Assembly (NCBI RefSeq): GCF_014633365.1
Contig: NC_068338.1
Location: forward strand, 10,178,616 to 10,242,615
DNA from: Diospyros lotus
Lineage: Eukaryota; Streptophyta; Magnoliopsida; Ericales; Ebenaceae
Reading direction: 5' to 3'
Length of the DNA: 64,000 bases
Positions within the stretch are counted from its first letter, which is position 1, and each line of letters starts with the position of its first letter. A program made the translations under genes and the position numbers. A model generated the notes under the pieces. The model saw nothing but the letters and a program-made list of their open reading frames with translations. It was not told where the DNA came from and made no database searches. This document shows, piece after piece, positions 56,501-64,000 of the stretch.

Positions 56501-58129
56501 ACTCCCCTGTTTCTTGACTCCCATGTAAAGTAACCTGTTGGCCCTCCAAGTTAAAGGTCACTTCCAGAGTGTTAAAATCGAATACTAAGGGGCTCACCGT
56601 CTTCATCCAGTCTACCCCCAACATGATATGGCACCCTCCCAGCTTGAGTATTTTCAGGTCTGTCGAGAATTCTCGTCCACTCATTAGCCACTTGAAACCC
56701 ATACATCTTAGTTGGCTTACCATTCGGGTCCCATCAGCTATTAGGACTGACAGTGGGGGAGTCTCCTGGAGGTTGCACTGTAGGTTGTGGGCTGTGGTAT
56801 CATCTAGAAAACTATGTGTGCTGCCATTGTCTATCAACACAACTATCTTCCTTTTCCAAGCCACCCCTGTCACCTTTATGACTCTCCCCGCTGCTTGGCC
56901 CTGTAAGGCGTGCATTGAGATCTCATCCCCTTCGTTTTCCTCAGGCAATTCTTCATTTTCGCCCGTTCCCGCTTCCTCCTCCTCTACTTCCTCCTGACCT
57001 TCCATAATAAGTAGGAGTTTCTTACACTGGTGACCTTGTCCATACTTTTCACCACAACGGAAACATAGGCCTAGCTGTCTCTTTTGGTCCACCGTTAGGT
57101 GTCTTGGTTGGGTCACAGGTGGGAGAGCTTTACTGGTAGGTCCTCCTCTCGGCCCTTGGAAATTACTTCCCCTATGATATCCCCCGTAGGTGTGATCCTC
57201 CCTGCTGTTTTTGGACGACAACTTATGTCTCCTAGCAAAAGTTTCCATCGAAAGCTCGTGCAACCGAGCTTGTTTAGCTGCTTGTGCTACCGTGGTGGGG
57301 TATGAAATCTTAACCGTCAGCCTAATTAACTCCTCCAGCCCGCTGATAAAACTCGAAACAAAGTACTCCTCATCTAGGTAAGGTTGTGACAATGAGAGCA
57401 TGGAACTCAATTCTTCAAATCTAGTTTGGTACTCCTCTACTGTTCCATTCTGTTTCAATTTGTTAAACTCCTCAATTACATCCGATCTGGTCTTCTCTCC
57501 AAACCTTTTGCACAATTGGTTAACAAACTCTGGCCAACTCAAATCCAACTGGCCATGACTCCAATTTTGGAACAACGCATCCACCACATCATCTAAGTGG
57601 GAAGCACCATACATACCTTATCACCTTCTGCGATTCGATGTTGATAAAACATGCGTTCACATTTGCGTATCCACCACCTCGGTCTGTCCCGATCGAAGGT
57701 CGAAATCTCCATCCTCAACCCCGGTTGAGCGGAATTGATACCCCCATATCCCCTTTGATGTGCTCCCTCTCCCACTTCCGTTGGTTCTTGAGGTCGCAAT
57801 CTATTCACCGGTGCAGTCAGTATTGGTGTCGTCGTTGACCTTGGGGGAAAATCTGTTGGTAAGCTGACATTTGGCTGCCGAGCGAACATGCTCAGAACTG
57901 CCGATAGTTGCTGGCTGAGTCCCGAGAATTCTTCTCGGATTCCAGTCACGGCCTGATCTAGAGTAGCTGTGTAATCCGATCTACTCCGGAGGATCTCTTC
58001 CTGCGCATTCCGAATTCCTAACTCCAGTGTCTCTAATCTATCGTCTACCTGCTCCTGGTGTTGTTGCAATCCCAACTCGATTGCGTCCAGTTTGACCTCT
58101 ATTTGCTTCGCTCGCGTTCTGTCGGCCAT
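53562..58129 (-). pseudogene. Gag-Pol of the minus-strand chromovirus
   Basis: Gag starts at 58129 (MADRTRAKQIEVKLDAIE), has the RPRWWIRKCERMFYQH segment, and is frameshifted near 57600. The 951-codon frame 57614-54759 then has [15 protein letters not shown], a zinc knuckle ([14 protein letters not shown], about residue 182), protease ([10 protein letters not shown], about 259; Asn where Ser or Thr is usual), RT ([25 protein letters not shown], about 620) and RNase H (ETNACDTG, about 765; Asn where the catalytic Asp is expected). A TAG ends it at 54759. The same frame goes on through the integrase HHCC finger, a second TAG (54558), the core with MDFIEGLPK, VSDRDKVFTSQFW and YHPETNE, a third TAG (54258), then VFHVSLLKRSIG and a chromodomain-like tail (LTQVLVQWS) to about 53562. 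One frameshift, three stops and two suspect active sites mean it is dead. Confidence 0.93.
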
Positions 58130-58162
58130 CCTTATCGCCAGGTCGTGGGCTTTGATACCAAA

Positions 58163-58489
58163 TGGTCAAGCTCGGAATCTAAAGAAGGTTTTCCTTCTGT
58201 AATTTTGGAAGGAATGATTTAGGAGGGTAGAATTGAGGAGAGATTGAGAGAGAGAGATTAAGAGAGGGTGAGAGAAACGTGAATTGAGAAATGAGAGGGA
58301 AAGGAAACTATGGAATAATCCTCACATGCCTCCCCATCCTCAGCTTATCTTCATTTATAGGAGAATTACACAGCTTGGCGCGGTCGTTAGGAGACAGCTC
58401 ATGCGCGCGCCATTTGAATTAGCCCTTATTGGCTTATTACAATTTAGCCAGTACTCAACTAATTACAGCTATACCCTTGGTCTATGACA
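58163..58489 (-). repeat. 5' LTR of the minus-strand chromovirus
   Basis: Starts TGGTCAAGCTCGG beside the PBS (one extra G compared with the other copies) and ends CTATGACA at the GTTAG duplication. 327 bp. Confidence 0.88.
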
Positions 58490-58702
58490 GTTAGAAGGTA
58501 GGTACTACATAAGGCCTGCAGGTATGAGGATGGGGGATATGTTTTGAGAAATAATAGAATCTCTTTCCCACTAATCCTATTTCTCGCTTGTCTCTCACCC
58601 TTCTCTTTCTTCTCGCACTTTCTATTCCTATTCAAGAATCAATCTTGAACGAATTACACCCAATATACTAGAATTGTCCAACCTCAATCTCGAGGCTTGA
58701 CA

Positions 58703-61052
58703 AGTAGGTGTCGGATGAGTAGCTGGTTCCTTTCTTCTTGAGTATACTTGAAGTGGATAGTGTATAGGCTCCTAGGTTGGACCATATTGTACCTGTTCTT
58801 GGGTTTTGGACTAAGTATTATATGCAGGTTGTAAGGGTGAAACAATAGGTTGTAAGTGTGGAATAGAGGGGGCTAATGACGATGGAAATTCAAGTAGAAA
58901 TAAGTCTATGTCCTTATCCTTAGTTATTGTGGTCTCCCCCTGAAGAGAATACTGAGTAAAATACCGATTTTGTTCAGCAAATGTAACATCCATTGATACA
59001 AAGAATTTTTTTGTTGGTGGATGGAAACACTTATAACCTTTTTGAGTAGGTGAATACCCTACAAAGATGCATTTAAGAGCTCTAGGATCAAGTTTTCCCC
59101 TGTGTTGAGAGTGTAGATGAACAAATGCTACACACCCAAACACTCTAGGCACAAGACCATTGGAAATTGAAACTTGTGGAAAGAATTGAGAAAACAGTTG
59201 GAGTGGACTTTGGGAATTTAGATTTCTTGAAGGCAATTTGTTTATAAGGTGAGGAGCAGTTAAAATGGCTTCTCCCTAGTACTATTTTGGAACATTTATT
59301 TGAAATAGGAGAGCCCTTGTAATAGTAAGAAGGTGTCCATTCTTTCTCTTGGCCACCCCATTTTGTTGTGGGGTATTAACACAAGAGAATTCATCGATAA
59401 TGCCTCTTGCTTGAAAATAGGAAGTAAGGAACTGGTTGAAATAGTCCTTAGCATTATCAAACTGGATTCTTTTAATCCCAACATTGAATTGGGTTCTCAC
59501 CACATTATAGATAATTGGAAATATGGAGTTCACTTCAGATTTGTTCTTTAAAAAATAAACCCAAGTAACACGAGTACAATCATCAATAAAAGACACAAAA
59601 CACCGAGCCCCAGTGATGTTAGAAATGGGAGAGGGACCCCATATGTCACTATGGATAAAAGCAAATGGAGAAGAGCTCCTTTTCATACTAACTGGAAATG
59701 AAGTTCTCTTATGTTTTGTAAGTTGACATATATCACACTAAAAGTCCTCTCCAACTAATCCTTTGAACAATAAAGGATACATCAATCTAAGAACATTAAA
59801 AGATGGAGGACCAAAATGTAGGTGCTGTATCCAAATTCTTTCTTAATGTGACTTTGAGGACTTAGTCAGAAAAGATAATGGGGAGAACGTAGTTGTCCTA
59901 TTCTCTTGTCCACTTTGTTCTTCAAGATAGTAGAGACCCTCTTTCTCTTTAGCATGCCTAATCATCCTCCTTGTGTCCTGTTCCTTAATTTCACAATAAG
60001 AGGGATGGAAAATCACCCTACAATTAGAATCTGTGGTGAGTTTTTGGATTGAAATAAGGTTAGTAAACAACTTAGGTACATGCAGGGCATTGCTTAATAT
60101 AAGAGAGTCATTGATGTAAACATCTCCTTGACAAGCTATTGTAGTTGTTGTACCATCAGCTATAGTTATCCTTCTATTGCTAGGACAAGGGGTATATGAG
60201 ATAAACTTTTGGGAGGAACAAGTCGTGTGATTTGTGGCCCTTGAATCAATGATCTAGACACTTGAGAAGGTAGTATTTGAGGCATTTAGAGCATGAGAAA
60301 AGGAAGAAATACCTGAAAAAGTTAAGGTACAAGGACCTAATGATCCAGTTGGTTTCTCTAGTGACCCAATTAACTGTTTCATCTTTGTAATTTCTTCCTT
60401 AATAAATTCAGTCAGTTATTCTAAGAATCCCCTTCCCCAACTTGCTGAGTGTTTGCCACATATGCCTGCTTCAATCTTTTCTATTTGCCTAATGTCCCTT
60501 TGTTCTCAGCTTGAGGTTTGCCATGTAACTTCCAACATTTATCTATGGTATGTTTAAGTTTCTTACAATAAGTACACCACAATAGATCTTTACTTGATTG
60601 AGACCCATCTGGTGTTCTTTTAGCCTCACCTTGTTGCTCAGAACTAGAATGATTAAGGGTCACACTTCTTGTTATTAGAGCTGAATTATCTATCGTAGGA
60701 GGCTCAAGGATAACTCCTCTCCTTCCTTCCTTAGCTCGAACAATGGCTAGAGTCTCATTTAGGGACGACAAGTCATCCTTCCCAAATATCTATACCCTTA
60801 TTGCATCAAACTCGATATTTAAACCTGCAAGAAATTCATAAATCCTGTCATTTTCAACAAACCTTTTTAGAAGGGCTGCATCTTCACTGTAAATCATCTT
60901 GATACATTGATAATGATCCATCTCCTGCCATAAAATTTGCGGGAGATTGGAGTATTCAGTGTTTGATCGATTTCCTTGCATTGTAGCTGAGATTTTTGTT
61001 TTAATCTCATAAATCTGGGCTACATCTCAAACTTTAGTGTAAGTCTGCTTAA
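58703..61052 (-). pseudogene. Decayed Ty1/Copia Gag-Pol, truncated on both sides
   Basis: On the minus strand, in order: Gag fragment (60981-60790, FVENDRIYEFLAGLN), a zinc-knuckle segment WCTYCKKLKHTIDKCWKLHG (60771-60481), a pre-integrase region (60070-59843; LISIQKLTTDSNC, IREKEGLYYLE-like text reading AKEKEGLYYLE), the integrase core (59686-59282; FIHSDIWGP, FDNAKDYFN, TPQQNGVAKRKN) and post-integrase sequence (59236-58811; RVFGCVAFVHLHSQHRGKLD, FVGYSPTQKGYKCF). The conserved catalytic Glu in the NGVAERKN motif is Lys here (codon 59348-59350). Frames are separated by many stops. RT and RNase H are absent because the element ends at 58703, where the plus-strand remnant's LTR abuts it. Its other end is cut by the LTR element at 61053. 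Confidence 0.88.
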
Positions 61053-61450
61053 TGTCATGACCCTAGGGGCAATAAAGGGGTAATATGGTAATAGGCTTAT
61101 AATAGTTGTTAAGAGGTATTTTAGCAATTGGTTAGAAGCACATAGGGGTTGTTATGCATTCAGTTAGGAGCCAGATATGCCTATAAAAGGTTACTGTAAA
61201 CGGATGAGATCATTATGTTGAATGATAATTGAATCCTATTTTTCTCTCTCAAATTCTCTCTGATTTCTTCCTTCTGTTCTGATAATTTCTCTCACTCTGT
61301 TCTGATCTTCAACTCATCCCCTCATTTCTATTTGTTATCTTTCCCATTTCTGTCCAATTTCCCCCTCTAATCATTTTGTTCTTGGTCCTAAACCCATCGG
61401 ATTCTTTCGATTTACAATCCAATCCTTGGCTAAACCCTAAGTACACGACA
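61053..61450 (+). repeat. 5' LTR of a plus-strand LTR element, with PBS
   Basis: Begins TGTCATGACCCTAGGGGC and ends AAGTACACGACA, directly followed by ATTGGTATCAAAGC, an initiator tRNA-Met primer site (61453-61464). 398 bp. The preceding CTTAA (61048-61052) would be the left duplication; the right one is outside the window. The start resembles the 3' LTR of the plus-strand chromovirus remnant (TGTCACGACCCTAAGG). It interrupts the Copia Gag. Confidence 0.8.
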
Positions 61451-63336
61451 ATTGGTATCAAAGCAGTCATTCCTCGGCTGAGAGTTCGGAAATTCAATAG
61501 CGTCTGATCCGATTTGAAAATAATCAACCCAGATTCAAAACAGAGCTGGTAGATCGTGATGGAGGTTGACGGTTTGTAGAAGTGGTCTCAGTGTCGAGAT
61601 TTTGGTAAATTGGAAGCTACGAAATCAATGGTGAGCCAGCTAATTTCAGTAAACTTCAGCGGTTAGTTGCGAAATAGATCCGAGTTCGAGTATTGAAGGC
61701 AAAGTTGGCCGTTGACTCTTAGTTGCGAAATTCAGGAGGTGTCAGTTGCATTAGAGTTGTTTAATGTGTCAGAGTTGCGCCAACTGGGTAACAGAGTCAG
61801 TTGAAGAAGGTGATTAGGAATGTTGTTCGACTTTTGGAGGCGAGTGAGGATACGACTTTGTTATTGATCTCCAACGGTGATTTACGTGGATGATTAAGTG
61901 AAGCAATTCTGGTGAATTTCGAAGCTGAGCCAGTGGACGGTGATTGGGGTGGGTTGCGATCGTTGTAAGTCTTGATTGGTAGCGAGTGCAACGATTCTTA
62001 GGTTATTTATTTCTCCATTCTATTGTTGCTAAGTTTCTATGCTTGTTCAAAAGTGAGAGGCGAAACAGAGCACAATAGTTTTGGCTCGAAGCGGTAGGTG
62101 GATTCCGTTCGGAGAGACGGATTTCGCTTGTGAGATTCAACACCCTAGGCTGCTAATTTCCGATCACCTCACGGTTCGAATCGAAAGGCATTTGAGGCGA
62201 GTATATGAGACTTTTACATCATGCAAGCCAGGAGGTGGAGTCGGACCCATTGCCTAGCAATTCATTTTGTTGGGGAATTGAAGATTGTTGATCCATAATG
62301 AAACGGATCTTGAGCGATAGCTGATCTGTAGTGACTAGCTGTAGTGCTTTCTAGAGATCGGCTTGGGTTAGGAAATTGTTGAGTTGCAGCTGCTTTCAGT
62401 CTAATCGGCGATCAATTGTCGTTTAGGGGAGGTTGATTGAGTTGCAGATTAGTCGTGATCGGTGATTAATCAGAGGAGGCTGATTGAGTTGTAGTAAGAG
62501 TTTTAGGAGTTGCAGTTCGGACGACAACTCAGTACAAATTAGAGCGAGGCGACTTGTAGGAGGCTGAATTGAGCCGATTAAATCTTCGACCATTGAATTG
62601 GATCTAGATGAATCTAGGTTGAGTCGCTTAAATTCCGAAGCAACTTGAAGTAGTACAAGAGACGGTGGATTTTCAGAAATTGATTGTGATGCCTGGGGTG
62701 ATAGACGACTGTCGTAGCACTGAGGTTTGGAGTTCAGAAGGTGGACTTCATCGGCAAGCTAGCCAGGTAAATTCCGATCCATTTAGGCTATTGCTAGCTG
62801 ATGTGGTTAACTTCCAAGCGAGAGAGTAGCCATCGGTTTGGAAATTTGAATTTAGGAGGCGAAGCAGGGTGGAAAGAGCTTCAGTTTCTTGGCTTGTGGC
62901 TTGTTCCGCCTGTGAAAGTTTTGTCAAGACAAGCAGTGTGCCCATGAGGCCATGGGAGCCTCAATTGTAGCAGAAGAATGCTGCATTTTTAGTGGGATCT
63001 CCTGCTCATGAGGCCATGGTAAGTAGTGCACGCTCGATACAATTGGAACCTCAATTGTAGCAAAAGAATGCTAATAATCAGTTTAGTTAAAGGCGTAAGG
63101 AAACAAGTAGTGTGGTACATGAAACGTGAGAGGAATTCGACCGTATGTTATACGAGCAACTATAGGAGTTTGCGATGATACTGACTAAGAAGTATCACCA
63201 CAACTTTCCTGTTGAATTTTTCAATGATTATCGCAGAAATTTTAATTTAGAGGAATTCCTTAAAATGGAGCAACCGAAGGAGAAATCAAGGTGGCAGGAA
63301 ATTGATTCACTGCTTACCTTCAATGTGGAGTTTATA
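61451..63336 (+). other. Internal region of the 61053 element, coding not recognised
   Basis: After the PBS follow about 1.9 kb of G-rich plus-strand sequence with many stops and frequent 'gagttgcag' and 'ttgattgagttg' words. No Gag or Pol motif was recognised. Near the end a 75-codon frame (63175-63402; NFPVEFFNDYRRNF, LEEFLKMEQPKEK) reads like protein-coding text in its first 55 residues, but I cannot place it in a family; it then runs into the GC-rich repeat at 63337. Confidence 0.45.
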
Positions 63337-63480
63337 GTTGTTAAAGGTGTGCCTAGGCGTAAGGCGCCAGTTCGGCGCCTCGCCTGGACTGAGGCAAGGT
63401 GATTTCAGTGAGGCCCTTGCCTTGCATGGTGAGGCGCTGGGGCGAGAAGCACACCTAGGCGCGCCTCATGAAACCTAGGT
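63337..63480. repeat. GC-rich palindromic repeat with CCTAGGCG words
   Basis: GGTGTGCCTAGGCG on the left and CACACCTAGGCGCGCC on the right are inverted copies about 100 bp apart, with GGCGCC and GAGGCGC words between. It resembles the ends of hAT-like MITEs with AAGGCGCGCCTAGGCG-type repeats, but no duplication was found. Confidence 0.5.
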
Positions 63481-63639
63481 TTTAATTAAAACCTTGGCAG
63501 CCCAATTTGCTCCTCACTTCATTTTCCTCTTGACTCCAGCCACGCTTGCATCCTCTCTTCCTCTCTTCTCCAGCCTCCCCGCTTCTCGGTTCCAGCATGT
63601 ATACATTACAACATATTTACATTGTATACATTATAACAT

Positions 63640-63940
63640 ATTTATATTTTTTTAGTTTAAGTAAATGTGTGGACATTTATTTTAATACATAAATGTAAAT
63701 AAGAAAGGATCCCCCATTTGGATTTAATAAAAATATCTAAAAAATAAAAATCCATAACAATAAGAAAATATAATTTTGGTTTTAGTACAAACTCGGGATT
63801 TAGCAATTTTACTACCCCCAAAGTACATACCTACTATTTCTTGAAAAATTTATTAAAAATCATTTTAACAACAATGAATATTAGTTATCAAAATACCTGA
63901 AGATAGTTTTTCAAAATGAAAACATTTTCTTATATGTCTC
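63640..63940 (+). repeat. Second copy of a segment of LTR C2
   Basis: Matches 32550-32835 in direct orientation: both contain AATACATAAATGTAAATAAG, CCCCCATTTGGATT, TTCTTGAAAAATT and TAGTTTTTCAAAATGAA with scattered differences. Probably part of another LTR of the TGTAACGACCCG family that leaves the window. Confidence 0.75.
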
Positions 63941-64000
63941 CTTATAATGCACTAATCTTTCAGACCTAGAAAAATAACATTTTTCAAAATGAAAACATTT

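Larger units (their letters stand above)
52760..58489 (-). mobile_element. Minus-strand chromovirus-type Ty3 retrotransposon, nearly complete
   Basis: Inserted in the LTR of the plus-strand remnant with the duplication GTTAG (52755-52759 and 58490-58494). Right LTR 58163-58489 is the 5' LTR on the minus strand, followed by a PBS (CTTTGATACCA on the plus strand, 58150-58160). Left LTR 52973-53303 is the 3' LTR, preceded by a purine tract. An extra partial LTR (52760-52972) lies outside the left LTR. Total 5.7 kb with LTRs of about 330 bp is compact, as in the Reina-like chromovirus group, and the C-terminal chromodomain fits this; the lineage is an inference. Confidence 0.88.
47385..58702 (+). 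mobile_element. Plus-strand chromovirus (Ty3) remnant, split twice
   Basis: Three pieces form one element: 47385-47601, 51893-52759 and 58490-58702. The first piece holds decayed integrase with LQTDGQTERVNQCLE (the third catalytic region with the Glu lost or out of frame upstream). The second has AQWWYNSIYHS, FGYKRS, a GDKVYLMV segment, VFHVSLLKRSIE and a chromodomain-like tail (LTQVLVQWS after a frameshift), then a purine tract (52603-52615) and the 3' LTR (52617-52759 plus 58490-58702; TGTCACGACCC...GGCTTGACA). The 5' two thirds are missing. The pieces are separated by a hAT transposon and by a second chromovirus. Confidence 0.8.

Noticed and set aside
1..64000. CRISPR arrays, bacterial operons, or viral insertions
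   Set aside because: Short repeats here are LTR subrepeats, minisatellites or microsatellites without regular unique spacers; introns, LTR elements and plant transposons identify plant nuclear DNA.

Overview
The window looks like nuclear DNA of a flowering plant with a repeat-rich genome. It is AT-rich, has almost no long open frames, and is built mostly from LTR retrotransposons, solo LTRs, a Cassandra element carrying 5S rRNA sequence, a hAT transposon, MITEs and Helitron-type helicase remains. Only one host gene is supported: the first three exons of the glucosidase II beta subunit (45112-45799, + strand), ending at a clean 5' splice site. The species cannot be named from the sequence.

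Left third (1-24900). A repeat R lies in + orientation at 1-1662 and in - orientation at 2283-2701 plus 20683-21868. The minus copy is split by a minus-strand LTR element (2702-20677) bounded by the duplication GGCTG, with initiator-Met PBS and PPT but no recognisable coding sequence. Nested in it are a solo LTR (3456-4840, CTTAA), a three-LTR Cassandra (7128-8219, GATCA), an LTR-like sequence (about 9852-14720), and a solo LTR (11717-14616, ATGAG) of the same family as the host element's own LTRs. A minus-strand Helitron 3' end lies near 23955.

Middle (24900-44150). Two related long LTRs begin TGTAACGACCCGTTA: 24904-30661 (probable solo, itself holding a solo LTR with CCTTC duplication) and 30817-34079 (with PBS). 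A Gag-only Tat-like element follows (35625-41843); its 5' LTR is rearranged into a large palindrome, and it has a 48-bp minisatellite in the 3' non-coding region. It abuts a minus-strand pseudogene that reads in one frame from a Mutator-transposase-like N-terminus into a Helitron-type PIF1 helicase.

Right third (44150-64000). Downstream of the three gene exons is a nested stack: a + strand chromovirus remnant, split by a hAT transposon (47602-51892) that holds a smaller hAT MITE (50467-51156); the remnant's 3' LTR is split by a minus-strand chromovirus (52760-58489) that holds a MULE-type MITE (53324-53478). A decayed minus-strand Copia element follows, interrupted by another + strand LTR element from 61053. 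Exon 4 of the host gene was not found, so either intron 3 exceeds 18 kb or the gene is broken here.

Recurring themes are precise nesting with target-site duplications, solo-LTR formation, a GC-rich cassette of variable sequence at one fixed position in one LTR family, and several LTR families that each carry a dense cluster of their own short palindromic word.
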